A stretch of 64,000 nucleotides of DNA from CAVVGZ01 sp963841845 (GTDB lineage: Bacteria > Chloroflexota > Anaerolineae > Anaerolineales > Anaerolineaceae). Positions 1-8,508 of this stretch are shown here, one piece after another. Location of the stretch: positions 186,001 to 250,000 of the forward strand of contig CAWJEG010000005.1 of assembly GCA_963841845.1 (NCBI GenBank), given 5' to 3'. The position numbers were made by a program, and so were the translations under genes. Within the stretch, counting starts at the first letter, position 1. Each line of letters starts with the position of its first letter. The notes below the pieces were generated by a model that saw only the letters and a program-made list of their open reading frames with translations, was not told where the DNA came from and made no database searches.

Positions 1-401
1 CTGTAGGCGGTATGCTCCGGTTCCCCATACTGCGCCTTGACCGCTGACCAGGGTTTCATCTCACCCTCTCCCGGTATGACACTAACCCGGTTCACCACCC
101 CGTCCACCAGTGCAACCGTGTTGTACTGGTATTTGACAGGTGAGGGGTAGTACAGGTTCTCTGAAGTCCCGGAAGATTCGCTCTGCAAGGGCTCCCCCAG
201 CAGACTGGTCACCTCCGCCCGGGTGGTCTTGCCTGGAATAACACCCGCCAGGCACTCCTCGTCAGGCTCGCCTCCCGGTATTGCCTGCTGACCACCCTCC
301 ATGGAAACGGTGGGGGTGGGTGGTTCATTCCCCTGCGAAGGCACTTCGCAGGCCAGGGCAGGAACCAGGAGTACAATGATCAACCAGAACAGCCTGTCCA
401 T
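1..401 (-). CDS. Putative lipoprotein with SmpA/BamE-like motif (partial, runs off the left edge)
   Basis: An open frame begins with ATG at 401 and is still open at base 1, so the C-terminus is missing (133 codons seen). It starts with a hydrophobic signal sequence ending in ALAC at residues 15-18, a plausible though imperfect lipobox. A Pro/Thr-rich spacer follows, then a stretch reading PGKTTRAEVTSLLGEP at about residues 57-72. That resembles the repeated motif of SmpA/OmlA (BamE-fold) domains, but a full domain cannot be judged. The start lies 1 base after the stop of the upstream metallopeptidase-like gene, so the two are probably co-transcribed. Function unknown; surface exposure is inferred. 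Confidence 0.6.
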   Translation of the reverse strand, partial: MDRLFWLIIVLLVPALACEVPSQGNEPPTPTVSMEGGQQAIPGGEPDEECLAGVIPGKTTRAEVTSLLGEPLQSESSGTSENLYYPSPVKYQYNTVALVDGVVNRVSVIPGEGEMKPWSAVKAQYGEPEHTAY

Positions 402-402
402 C

Positions 403-1728
403 TTATTCCTTTTGTTCTCCGTTTTCATATTCCACTCCTCCGAACATCTCATCACGGATAAATGCATAGCGCAGCGGTGAACTGTCTTTCAGCTTCTGGG
501 GATCATACATATATATCTTCACCGATTCACACATATCTTCCTTAGGGTTTAGCTTCCCATAGAATGTGGGCGGCGATTGGGAAGATGTCAACTGCCATTT
601 GGGAGGCGGAGGAGTTCCCGGAGCCTGCTTGTATTCCCATCCCGCATCCCACCCATTGGCATTGGATGTAATGACAGCATCCATGTAATTGTAAAGCAGC
701 GGTGTTGAATAGGCATCCATAGGGTTATTTCGGGTGTGGTTGTACTGGAGGGCATGGATCAGTTCATGCAGGATAGTCCCCTTGAATTTCTTAGCAGGCT
801 CTGGATTTTCTTCCGTTGGAACCAGGGCATTGTCATAGATTCGGATGGCAGCTTCGCTCCCATCGCATGCCGGATCGTTGTTATTGGCTCCACATATAAA
901 ATAGGTGCCATTTTCCTTTGGTTTCTGATTCCCATCCATACCAATTGACACCTTGTTGCGAATGAAACTTTTTATTTTCATATTTTTGATCAGCTCCGGC
1001 GGCAGTTCCTTGAGGACATCGTTCAGCAAGCCAAGTTCTTCGTCCGTCCAGGAAGCCTGCTCATACTGGTCATCCCCGAAGCTGTCCTCGACTCTGATCC
1101 CGTATGTGTTGTAAATGGTCTCTGAGGTCACCGCTTCAACGGTTGGTTCCGCGGTTGCTTCCTCGGTCTCTTCCTGGGTAATTGAGGGGGTAACCACGGT
1201 TTGAAACGCTTCCGGGTTCTGGATGATGTAAACCCAAGTGAAGACACTTCTACCAAGGTCATATAAATCTATATCATAGATGCATTCGATCGTTTGGCCA
1301 TCGATTACCTGGCAAGTAGTAATATTTTCCGAATTCCCGTCTGGAAAAGTGATGGTCCCGTTGGGGCCGCCAGTAAATGTTCCATAAATCTTAGAATAAC
1401 CAGTATTAACGCAAGCTATATCCCCATCAGAAGTGTTAACAAAGGTGGCTTCGGGAAAAATATAAACAGCCTGTGAATATGCTTCTCCCCCCTGGGAGCC
1501 TACATTATATATTTCTATCTGAAGATCCATATGAGGGAGACAACCTTCACCTTCTTTATCATTAAAATGCATAATAGCAGTGACAAGTTGAGGTATTTGA
1601 CCCTCCTGCGCCTTAACGGAAATTGGAGTGAGGGTTATCAAAATAATGACGGCCAAAAAGAATAGAAATACCAACCGTAAAAATCTATATTTTGGTTTAA
1701 GGTATAAAGATTTCATTATCCTATCCAT
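403..1728 (-). CDS. Secreted or membrane-anchored protein with HExxH zinc-peptidase-like motif
   Basis: A 441-residue protein with an N-terminal hydrophobic segment (about residues 17-40) ending near VKAQ, so it is exported or anchored. About 140 residues with several Cys follow, possibly a beta-rich module, then a Thr/Glu/Pro spacer near residues 185-205. The C-terminal half contains HELIHALQYN at about residue 320, matching the HExxH zinc-binding signature of zincin metallopeptidases; the third ligand is not identified. The specific peptidase family is not recognised. The ATG at 1728 has no Shine-Dalgarno; the ATG at 1716 follows AGGA closely, so the start is uncertain. The gene is followed by the lipoprotein frame with a 1-base gap. 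Confidence 0.7.
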   Translation of the reverse strand: MDRIMKSLYLKPKYRFLRLVFLFFLAVIILITLTPISVKAQEGQIPQLVTAIMHFNDKEGEGCLPHMDLQIEIYNVGSQGGEAYSQAVYIFPEATFVNTSDGDIACVNTGYSKIYGTFTGGPNGTITFPDGNSENITTCQVIDGQTIECIYDIDLYDLGRSVFTWVYIIQNPEAFQTVVTPSITQEETEEATAEPTVEAVTSETIYNTYGIRVEDSFGDDQYEQASWTDEELGLLNDVLKELPPELIKNMKIKSFIRNKVSIGMDGNQKPKENGTYFICGANNNDPACDGSEAAIRIYDNALVPTEENPEPAKKFKGTILHELIHALQYNHTRNNPMDAYSTPLLYNYMDAVITSNANGWDAGWEYKQAPGTPPPPKWQLTSSQSPPTFYGKLNPKEDMCESVKIYMYDPQKLKDSSPLRYAFIRDEMFGGVEYENGEQKE

Positions 1729-1987
1729 TTATAATAACCATGAATTCAATAATTATCCTTGAGACAATCATAAATACAAAAACATTACTTGGAGGGATTT
1801 CGTGCCCTGGTTTAATTATATTTATGTAATGATATTATATATTCTTGATCTCACAAAAGCACATGCCTTACTCCTCTAACCTGGAATGACTTGGAAATAT
1901 ATTTTTTTATTCCATTTAACACGACCGGGATTATCCGGGTAAAATGGATTCCGGGAAATATGGCGCCAATCAAGTGACAATTATCAA

Positions 1988-2701
1988 TTGGAGAAAATTA
2001 CCCTGGGGGCCAACATAAAACTGGATTTGGGACAGAGTTGGGATGAGCTTAATCAAAAGATCGTCCCCTGTACAAAATGCACGCGCCTGGTGGAACACCG
2101 GGAAGCCATCGCCAGAGTGCGTAAGAAAGCCTTCCTGGACTGGGAATACTGGGGCAAACCCGTTCCCGGCTTCGGCGACAGGAATGCCAGGCTGCTGCTG
2201 GTCGGGCTGGCGCCGGGAGCGCACGGCTCCAACCGTACCGGGCGCATGTTCACCGGGGATTCTTCGGGGATTTTCCTTTACAAGGCTTTGTTCAAGGCTG
2301 GTTTTGCTAACCAGCCAAATGCCACGGACAAGGATGATGGACTTATTTTAATGGATACATTCATCAGCGCCGTCTGCCGCTGCGCTCCGCCCGATAACCG
2401 TCCGGCTCCGCAGGAGATGGCAAACTGCCAGCCTTTCCTGCTGGAAGAAATTCAACTGCTAAATAACCTTTGCGGAATCGTCGCCCTCGGGCAGATTGCC
2501 TACGACCGCCTGCTGCGCATCTACCAGGTTGACTCTCATACAGCCCCAAAATTTTCGCACGGAGCCTTCATCCCTGCCGGGGATAACCACCCCTGGATGC
2601 TGGCCTCCTACCACCCAAGCCGCCAGAATACCCAGACCGGCAGGTTAACCGAGGAGATGTTCGATGCCATCTGGCAAAAGGCATCTGAAATGCTTCCCTG
2701 A
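1988..2701 (+). CDS. Type-5 uracil-DNA glycosylase (UDGb family)
   Basis: The 237-residue product fits the iron-sulfur uracil-DNA glycosylases that remove deaminated bases in base excision repair. The N-terminal CTKC (Cys28, Cys31) and the later CRC segment provide probable 4Fe-4S ligands. The active-site stretch GLAPGAHGSNRTGRMF is typical of family 5 (UDGb) rather than family 4, and the C-terminal SYHPSRQN matches the conserved H-P-S motif of the superfamily. The frame begins with TTG at 1988; no in-frame ATG precedes CTKC, so TTG is the best start. It stands alone between divergent and parallel neighbours. Confidence 0.88.
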   Translation: MEKITLGANIKLDLGQSWDELNQKIVPCTKCTRLVEHREAIARVRKKAFLDWEYWGKPVPGFGDRNARLLLVGLAPGAHGSNRTGRMFTGDSSGIFLYKALFKAGFANQPNATDKDDGLILMDTFISAVCRCAPPDNRPAPQEMANCQPFLLEEIQLLNNLCGIVALGQIAYDRLLRIYQVDSHTAPKFSHGAFIPAGDNHPWMLASYHPSRQNTQTGRLTEEMFDAIWQKASEMLP

Positions 2702-2776
2702 TCCAGGTATTTATCGGGTTAATGGAGAACCATTGTTTTATGATTTACCTGTATAACCTTATCCGGGAAAATAACC

Positions 2777-2805
2777 TTGTTGAATGATTGACTGACTCCT
2801 ATAAT
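2777..2805 (+). promoter_or_regulatory. Candidate sigma-70 promoter for the hydrolase-selenoprotein operon
   Basis: TTGTTG at 2777-2782, a 17-base spacer, then a perfect TATAAT at 2800-2805. Transcription would begin near 2812, which argues for the ATG at 2826 over the TTG at 2808 as the start of the next gene. Confidence 0.55.
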
Positions 2806-2825
2806 TCTTGAAGATTGGAACTTAT

Positions 2826-3596
2826 ATGAAAAAATTTTTGCTGATTGGAATACCTGTATTATTATTAATATTAATTGGGGGATTCATTCTGTGGGCATTA
2901 ACACCGTCAGGCCCAACTGAAGAAGCCATGCAGGCGCTTGTTTCAGACCAGGAAATTCTTGTCACCTCTTTTCCGAAATGGCTGGCATTCGAACCGTTGG
3001 AAGGCGATCCCGAAAGCGTCATCGTCATCTATCCGGGAGGAAGGGTGGATTACCGTTCCTATGCCCCGGTTGCCCGCCAGCTTGCCGGTGACGGCAGCCT
3101 GGTGATCCTGGTACGCATGCCGCTCAACCTGGCGGTTTTTGGAGCAGACCGGGTAGAAGAAGTATTTAACGCCTATCCTGCATATGATACCTGGTTCCTG
3201 GGCGGTCACTCGCTGGGCGGTTCCATGGCTGCCAGCTATGCGTATGACAATCCCGGACGGATTGAAGGGTTGTTCTTATGGGCAAGCTATCCATCTACCA
3301 GCCAGTCACTGGCGGGAAGCGACCTACCTGTGGTATCCATATATGGCTCGCTGGATGGCGTGGCTACTCCGGCGGATATCATGGAAAGCAAACCGTATTT
3401 ACCAGTAAACACAATATTTACAGAAATTACCGGGGGCAACCATGCCCAGTTTGGAAGTTACGGGGATCAGAAAGGGGATAACCCTGCATCTATAAGCCCA
3501 GAGGAACAGCAGGATCAAATAACCGAATACATGAGCAGCTTTATCCTATCCGTCCTTCAAAACCTTAAAAGATTCGTCCTTCAACGGAGCGAATAA
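2826..3596 (+). CDS. Membrane-anchored alpha/beta hydrolase
   Basis: A 256-residue protein (from ATG 2826) with an N-terminal transmembrane or signal segment (residues 3-22) and an alpha/beta-hydrolase domain. The nucleophile elbow is GGHSLGGS, the acid is probably the Asp in YGSLDGVAT and the base the His in GGNHAQFG, giving a complete Ser-Asp-His set. The pattern YPGGRVDYRSYAPVA is typical of the small dienelactone-hydrolase-like family often annotated 'alpha/beta fold hydrolase' (Abhydrolase_5 type). The substrate is unknown. The frame can be extended to a TTG at 2808, but the predicted transcription start lies after it. The stop is 4 bases before the next ATG, so it forms an operon with the peroxiredoxin-like gene. 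Confidence 0.82.
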   Translation: MKKFLLIGIPVLLLILIGGFILWALTPSGPTEEAMQALVSDQEILVTSFPKWLAFEPLEGDPESVIVIYPGGRVDYRSYAPVARQLAGDGSLVILVRMPLNLAVFGADRVEEVFNAYPAYDTWFLGGHSLGGSMAASYAYDNPGRIEGLFLWASYPSTSQSLAGSDLPVVSIYGSLDGVATPADIMESKPYLPVNTIFTEITGGNHAQFGSYGDQKGDNPASISPEEQQDQITEYMSSFILSVLQNLKRFVLQRSE

Positions 3597-3600
3597 AGAA

Positions 3601-4083
3601 ATGATAAAAAAATTAAGCAAAGGTATTCCGGCAGTGGATTTTGAATTAATGGACACCCGGGACCGTCTGGTTTGTATTACCAATTTTATGGGCAAGAAGA
3701 ATGTCGTGCTTGTCCTCAACCGGGGATTTGTCTGACCGTACTGCCGCGCGCACATGGCGCAGTTGCGCCAGGACTATGAAAAATTTTTGGAGCTGGACGC
3801 CGAAATCATCGCCATCGGGCCTGATGGACCGAACGCATTCAAACGCTTCTGGCAGGATAATGATATCCCCTACATCGGCTTGGCTGACATCAAATCGAGG
3901 GTGGCGGATAAGTATTACCAGGAAGTTAATCTATTGAGAATGGGTAGGATGCCAGCAATTTTTGTCATCGATAAAAATGGCATCATCCAATATGCGCATT
4001 ACGGAAGTTCAATGAGTGATATCCCATCCAATACTGAAATTCTTGAAGTTATCACTATGCTCAATCAGCCGCAGCTGGCATGA
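3601..4083 (+). CDS. Peroxiredoxin-like (AhpC/TSA fold) selenoprotein, Sec at residue 45
   Basis: From ATG 3601 the frame reads 44 codons, meets TGA at 3733-3735, and continues in the same frame to TGA at 4081-4083, for 160 residues in all. Residues on both sides form one thioredoxin-fold protein: RGFV-U-PYCRAHM, where the family has Cys in RGFxCPYC, then IGPDGPNAF, the cis-Pro region GRMPAIFVIDKNG, and YAHYGSSMSDIP. The TGA replaces exactly the peroxidatic Cys, and the resolving Cys48 is kept (UxxC). A hairpin with bacterial SECIS geometry follows the TGA. Likely role: thiol-dependent peroxide reduction or disulfide exchange in the cytosol. The selA/B/C/D genes are not in this window. A nonsense mutation is the alternative, but the exact position and hairpin argue against it. 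Confidence 0.85.
3736..3772 (+). promoter_or_regulatory. Candidate bacterial SECIS element
   Basis: Downstream of the in-frame TGA, 3755-3761 (TGGCGCA) pairs perfectly with 3764-3770 (TGCGCCA). Read as a stem of GGCGC/GCGCC plus a U-A pair, it has the tetraloop AGTT with G at loop position 2. The loop begins 25 bases after the UGA. A short stem, small apical loop with G at position 1 or 2, and 16-37 nt spacing match the published bacterial SECIS description. The hairpin lies in coding sequence, as expected for SelB-dependent decoding. Confidence 0.7.
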
Positions 4084-4176
4084 TATCCTTTATAAAAATC
4101 AGATAACAGTCCACCTGATCAGCAATAAACGGGTTACTAAATAACGAATTTTCCAGGCATACTCAACAATGGTTAC

Positions 4177-4208
4177 AAAAAACCGCTCGTAGGATGAGCG
4201 GTTTTTTT
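4177..4208. terminator. Bidirectional rho-independent terminator
   Basis: A6 then CCGCTC (4183-4188), a 7-base loop, GAGCGG (4196-4201) and T7. It has a T-run on both strands and serves the converging peroxiredoxin-like gene and eno. Confidence 0.85.
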
Positions 4209-4226
4209 GTAATCTTCAGGGATCGT

Positions 4227-5519
4227 TTATGATTTACGCAATGCATTCCACCCGGCGTACTCCGCAGAATCTGCCAGCTCGGCTTCGATGCGCAGGAGCT
4301 GGTTATATTTGGCTACCCGGTCCGAACGTGCAGGAGCCCCGGTTTTGATCTGGCCCATATTGAGGGCTACAGCAAGATCAGCAATGGTGGCATCCTCTGT
4401 TTCCCCTGATCTATGAGATGTAACCGCACGCCAGCCTGCCCTCTGGCAGAGTTCTACAGCCTGTATGGTTTCTGTCAGGCTGCCAATCTGGTTCACTTTC
4501 ACCAGCAGGGCGTTGCAGTTTTTTCCTTCGATGGCACGCTTAACACGCTCCGGGTTGGTCACAAGCAAATCATCCCCGACGAGCTGAATCTTATGGCCAA
4601 CTTCAGCGGTGAAGTTCTTCCAGCCATCCCAATCATCTTCAGCGAGGCCATCTTCTATCGAGACAATTGGATACTGGTCTACCCAGGATTTCCAGTAGGC
4701 AATCATCCCATCACTGGATAGTTCTTTCCCTTCCTTGCGCAAAATGTATTTTCTTTTCTCGCTGTCAAAGAACTCGGACGCTGCCGGGTCCAGGGCAATA
4801 CAGACCTGTTCCCCGGCTTTATAGCCGGCTTTCTCAATCGCCTCAAGAATCACCTCCACCGCTTCAACATTGGCCTTCAAGGCAGGCGCATATCCGCCTT
4901 CATCCCCAACCAGGGTGGTGTATCCCCGTGATTTAAGAACACCCTTCAGGGCGTGGTAAATTTCAGCCCCCCAACGCAGCCCTTCAGCAAAGGTAGGCGC
5001 CCCCAGCGGCATCACCATGAACTCCTGGGCGTCGGTAGACTGCCAGCCGGTGTGTGCACCTCCATTGAGGATATTCATCATCGGCACCGGCAGCAAATGG
5101 GCGTGCACTCCCCCTATATAGCGGTACAACGGCACCCTCAGGCAGTTTGCAGCAGCTTTGGCAACTGCCAGGCTGGTTCCGAGGATTGCATTTGCACCGA
5201 GCTTGGATTTATTGGGAGTTCCATCCAGGTCGAGCATTGTAAAATCGATATCACGCTGCTCCAGTGCATCATATCCCACAAGGGCTTCTGCAATTACGGT
5301 ATTTACATTTTCTACAGCCTGTAACACCCCTTTACCAAGATAGCGCTTCTTATCACCATCGCGCATTTCAAGCGCTTCGTGGGTACCCGTTGATGCTCCG
5401 GACGGAACCGCCGCCCTACCCCAGCTGCCATCCGCAAGGATGACTTCCACCTCAACGGTGGGATTCCCACGCGAATCCAAAATTTCACAACCATTTATTA
5501 ATTCAATCATTGTATCCAT
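4227..5519 (-). CDS. eno: Enolase (phosphopyruvate hydratase)
   Basis: A full-length 430-residue enolase, catalysing 2-phosphoglycerate to phosphoenolpyruvate in glycolysis. Family signatures present: ILDSRGNPTVEVEV at the N-terminus, SGASTGTHEALE (mobile loop), GDEGGYAP, the metal-ligand segments SIEDGLAEDDWDGW and LVGDDL, and LVKVNQIGSLTET with the catalytic Lys, then SHRSGETED. The ATG at 5519 follows AGAGGTGA with good spacing, so it is preferred to the ATG three codons later. It has its own predicted promoter and shares a bidirectional terminator downstream. Confidence 0.98.
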   Translation of the reverse strand: MDTMIELINGCEILDSRGNPTVEVEVILADGSWGRAAVPSGASTGTHEALEMRDGDKKRYLGKGVLQAVENVNTVIAEALVGYDALEQRDIDFTMLDLDGTPNKSKLGANAILGTSLAVAKAAANCLRVPLYRYIGGVHAHLLPVPMMNILNGGAHTGWQSTDAQEFMVMPLGAPTFAEGLRWGAEIYHALKGVLKSRGYTTLVGDEGGYAPALKANVEAVEVILEAIEKAGYKAGEQVCIALDPAASEFFDSEKRKYILRKEGKELSSDGMIAYWKSWVDQYPIVSIEDGLAEDDWDGWKNFTAEVGHKIQLVGDDLLVTNPERVKRAIEGKNCNALLVKVNQIGSLTETIQAVELCQRAGWRAVTSHRSGETEDATIADLAVALNMGQIKTGAPARSDRVAKYNQLLRIEAELADSAEYAGWNALRKS

Positions 5520-5611
5520 TCAATCACCTCTTTCCATCCTATTATTCAAAATAATTCCATCATTCGTATTTCTTGATTTTATCCTCTTTATTAATCAAAA
5601 CATCTCAACAT

Positions 5612-5640
5612 TTTATAACTAACCACCTGCATCTTTCCAA
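5612..5640 (-). promoter_or_regulatory. Candidate promoter of eno
   Basis: On the minus strand TTGGAA (5640-5635), a 17-base spacer and TATAAA (5617-5612). Predicted start near 5605, about 85 bases before the eno ATG. Confidence 0.5.
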
Positions 5641-5672
5641 TATTCGGTTAATTGCCCCTTTCATTACAAAGA

Positions 5673-7316
5673 CTACCTTGCTATATGACCATCATCATCT
5701 GATAATTGTAAGCCAGCTTTTTTACAGGCGGCTTCCATAAACGCCATAAAAAGCGGGTGCGGACGGTTCGGTCTTGATAGGAACTCCGGGTGGAATTGGG
5801 TTCCCAGCATGAAGGGATGATCTTTAAGTTCCACAATCTCCACCAGGCGGCCATCCGGCGAAAGGCCTGAGAACAGCATGCCATGCTCACCAAGCACTGT
5901 CCGGTATTTATTATTCAATTCAAAACGGTGCCGGTGACGTTCTTCAACCATTTCCTGTTGGTAGGCACGCCCAGCTATCGTTCCGGGCTGCAGGTGGCAT
6001 GGGTATAATCCAAGCCGCATCGTTCCGCCGAGATCTGATATATTCCTTTGGTCAGGCATCAGATCAATCACCGGGTAAGGATTATTAAGGTCAAATTCAG
6101 TTGAATGCACCAGTTCACTGCCAAGCACTTGACGGGCAAACTCAACCACCATCAACTGCATGCCAAGACATAAACCAAAACAAGGTATCTTGTGCGTCCG
6201 GGCATAATTAATTGCCTGGATTTTTCCATTGATTCCACGGCTCCCAAATCCTCCTGGTATGATGATCCCATCCGCCGATTTCACAGAATCCCATGCATTT
6301 CCTTTTTCCAAATCCCCGGATTGGATCCACTCCAACTGTAAACCAACCTCTAGATTCATGGCAGCATGGTTGAGCGCCTCTCGAACGCTGAAATAAGCAT
6401 CGTGCAGTTCAACATACTTCCCCACCAGTGCGATCTTGATCTTGGGTTCATTAATATGGTTTGCCTGGGCAAGGCGCTTCCATGCACTCCAATCCGGCGG
6501 AGCTTTAGCCTCAATTTTAAATCTCTCCAGTAAAAATTCTGCTACACCTGCTTCTTCCAGCAGTAATGGTATTTGATAGAGGTTATCGGTAGTGACCATT
6601 GGAACCACGGCACGCTTATCGACATCACAGAATAGGGCAATTTTTTCGGTCAGGCTGCGGTCTACCGGATAATCCGATCTGGCTACAATCATATCCGGCG
6701 AGATACCAATCGAACGAAGTTCGGCCACGGAATGCTGGGTGGGTTTGGTTTTTATTTCTCCTGTTGCTCCAATATGGGGCAGGAAGGTAACATGGACATA
6801 GATGGTATTTTCCCTGCCCAAATCACTGCGCAGTTGTCGCAATGCTTCAAGAAAAGGCAGCCCTTCAATATCTCCAACCGTTCCGCCTACCTCCACAAGT
6901 ACAATTTCCGCTCCTGTGGTTTTGGATACCAGTCCGATCCTCCGTTTTATTTCATTGGTAATATGGGGAATTACCTGGATTGTACCTCCCAGGAAATCTC
7001 CTCTCCGTTCTTTGGCGATCACTTCAGCATAAACCTGCCCGGCCGTAAAGGAACAAACACGATTGAGATGAATATCAATAAACCGCTCATAATGCCCCAG
7101 ATCAAGGTCTGTTTCCGCACCATCATCAAGGACGAATACTTCTCCATGCTGGTAAGGGCTCATTGTACCTGGATCAACATTAATATAGGGGTCAAGCTTC
7201 TGGACAGCTACTTTAAATCCGCGTTCTTTGAGCAGTCTGCCCATCGAGGCTGCGGTTACACCCTTACCAACGGAGCTAACCACACCCCCTGTCAGGAAGA
7301 TATACTTGGTGTCCAT
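5673..7316 (-). CDS. pyrG: CTP synthase (glutamine-hydrolysing)
   Basis: Converts UTP to CTP with glutamine nitrogen. The N-terminal synthetase domain starts KYIFLTGGVVSSVGKG (P-loop) and includes KLDPYINVDPGTMSPYQHGEVF. The C-terminal class-I amidotransferase domain carries the nucleophile in CFGLCLGMQ and the His-Glu in HPEF. The frame is open to 7373, but the ATG at 7316 (MDTKY) is preceded by GGAGGT five bases upstream, giving 547 residues, the usual family size. A hairpin followed by six Ts lies in the leader (7386-7422). Confidence 0.97.
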   Translation of the reverse strand: MDTKYIFLTGGVVSSVGKGVTAASMGRLLKERGFKVAVQKLDPYINVDPGTMSPYQHGEVFVLDDGAETDLDLGHYERFIDIHLNRVCSFTAGQVYAEVIAKERRGDFLGGTIQVIPHITNEIKRRIGLVSKTTGAEIVLVEVGGTVGDIEGLPFLEALRQLRSDLGRENTIYVHVTFLPHIGATGEIKTKPTQHSVAELRSIGISPDMIVARSDYPVDRSLTEKIALFCDVDKRAVVPMVTTDNLYQIPLLLEEAGVAEFLLERFKIEAKAPPDWSAWKRLAQANHINEPKIKIALVGKYVELHDAYFSVREALNHAAMNLEVGLQLEWIQSGDLEKGNAWDSVKSADGIIIPGGFGSRGINGKIQAINYARTHKIPCFGLCLGMQLMVVEFARQVLGSELVHSTEFDLNNPYPVIDLMPDQRNISDLGGTMRLGLYPCHLQPGTIAGRAYQQEMVEERHRHRFELNNKYRTVLGEHGMLFSGLSPDGRLVEIVELKDHPFMLGTQFHPEFLSRPNRPHPLFMAFMEAACKKAGLQLSDDDGHIAR

Positions 7317-7380
7317 TTTGACCTCCATTTTGCAGAAAAATATCTTACCAGTATACGTAAGTAAATAATTCATTCATAAT

Positions 7381-7422
7381 AAAAAACGCGGTGGGGAGAT
7401 TCCGATCAGGGTTTCTCCCCAC
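7381..7422 (-). terminator. Hairpin plus T-run in the pyrG leader (possible attenuator)
   Basis: On the minus strand GTGGGGAGA (7422-7414) pairs with TCTCCCCAC (7399-7391), 9 perfect base pairs with a 14-base loop, followed by CGCG and T6 (7386-7381). It sits 65-105 bases before the pyrG ATG. A TATACT box (7428-7423) abuts it, so either a promoter starts inside it or it is a leader attenuator. Confidence 0.45.
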
Positions 7423-7609
7423 AGTATAATCAAAAATGGACAGACAGAAAATCAACCATTCTCAAATCATTACCTCTTAATTTTCAAATTCCAGACAACC
7501 TTTTAGTCTATACTTGGCGCCTAATTATTCATTTAAAAAAGCCATTTTAAAAGTTTACCACACTCAAAAAATGGAAGCATAACCTTAAGTCAGGTAAATC
7601 CTAAATATA

Positions 7610-7634
7610 AAACCGCTTCATAATGAAGCGGTTT
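7610..7634 (-). terminator. Terminator of the S1-domain gene
   Basis: AAACCGCTTCA (7610-7620) pairs perfectly with TGAAGCGGTTT (7624-7634), 11 base pairs with a TAA loop. On the minus strand it continues into a T/A-rich tail. Confidence 0.7.
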
Positions 7635-7665
7635 ATACTCATATTTCATGGAATATTGTCAAGTA

Positions 7666-8472
7666 TTATGAAGGTATCGAATCGCCCTTATGTTTAAGTG
7701 TGCGATTGAAGATGTCTTCCTGTTCCTGGTCGATCCGTTTGGCTTTTTTGTTCTTGTCTTGCTGTTTACGGATTTTGGCTTTATCCATTGCATCTCTTAT
7801 TGCCAATTCCATTGCCGTGGGGTCTGGAACCGTTTCTTCGGTTGGAACAGCTTCCCCTGAGGAGTATTTTTCTTCTGCCTTTTTGTTGGTTCTCCGGCGC
7901 TCTGGTTTGGGTGACTCAACTACTGTTTGTTGTTTTACTTCTTCCAAAATTTCTTCGGGTTTGGGTTGAAGGGCTTTCATGCTAAGTTTTATCTGCTTTT
8001 TGCGCCGGATTACTTCCAGAACCTGGGCTTCTACCTCATCTCCTTCTTTCAGGATATCCGATGGGGTACGCACATATCCGTGTGCCAGTTCGCTGATATG
8101 GATTAACCCGGGTCTCTCTGCACCTATCTCAACAAAGACCCCGAATTTTTCTAATCGGGTTACCTTTCCATTTACTGTCATGCCAGGCTTGATATCCCGC
8201 CATTCCAGTTCAAGGGGTTTAATCATGGATAATTCAATATGGTCATCCATGACTTTCTTTACCCAGACATCAACATCCTGCCCTACAGTGAGGACATCCT
8301 CCACCCGTTTCACCGGATGTTCCTCATCCTGCGGCAGCTGGGAAATATGAAGAACAGCAGGCTGGCTGATTCCGATATCAATTACTGCCCCAGCCAGGGA
8401 TATTTTTTTAACCTTACCGGAGAATTGCATTTTCCTTTTAATTTCCGTATTGTTGGCGACCTCTGTATCCAT
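7666..8472 (-). CDS. RNA-binding protein with two S1 domains
   Basis: A 268-residue protein with two consecutive S1 (OB-fold) RNA-binding domains, about residues 15-85 and 92-165. The second is classical: PGMTVNGKVTRLEKFGVFVEIG then GLIHISEL. A charged Lys/Glu-rich tail follows (residues 170-268). It resembles short S1-like ribosomal or translation-associated proteins of Gram-positives and Chloroflexota, not full-length S1. The frame can be extended to a TTG at 8478, but GAGGAG lies 8 bases before the ATG at 8472. It is expressed from a near-consensus promoter and has its own terminator. Confidence 0.88.
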   Translation of the reverse strand: MDTEVANNTEIKRKMQFSGKVKKISLAGAVIDIGISQPAVLHISQLPQDEEHPVKRVEDVLTVGQDVDVWVKKVMDDHIELSMIKPLELEWRDIKPGMTVNGKVTRLEKFGVFVEIGAERPGLIHISELAHGYVRTPSDILKEGDEVEAQVLEVIRRKKQIKLSMKALQPKPEEILEEVKQQTVVESPKPERRRTNKKAEEKYSSGEAVPTEETVPDPTAMELAIRDAMDKAKIRKQQDKNKKAKRIDQEQEDIFNRTLKHKGDSIPS

Positions 8473-8508
8473 TAACAACTCTCCTCAAGTGGAATATTGC
8501 AAGGTGTG

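Larger units (their letters stand above)
7317..7665. other. Intergenic region between pyrG and the S1-domain gene
   Basis: AT-rich 349-base leader. It holds the leader hairpin (7381-7422), a TATACT box on the minus strand, and the terminator of the upstream S1-domain gene (7610-7634). No supported gene. Confidence 0.6.

Noticed and set aside
3754..4083. Annotating only the 109-residue peroxiredoxin C-terminal part as a gene starting at an internal ATG
   Set aside because: This would discard the conserved N-terminal half and the redox motif; the UGA readthrough explains the whole protein.
6732..7364. A 210-codon plus-strand open frame
   Set aside because: It lies antisense inside pyrG, whose product is certain; the translation has no domain-like features.
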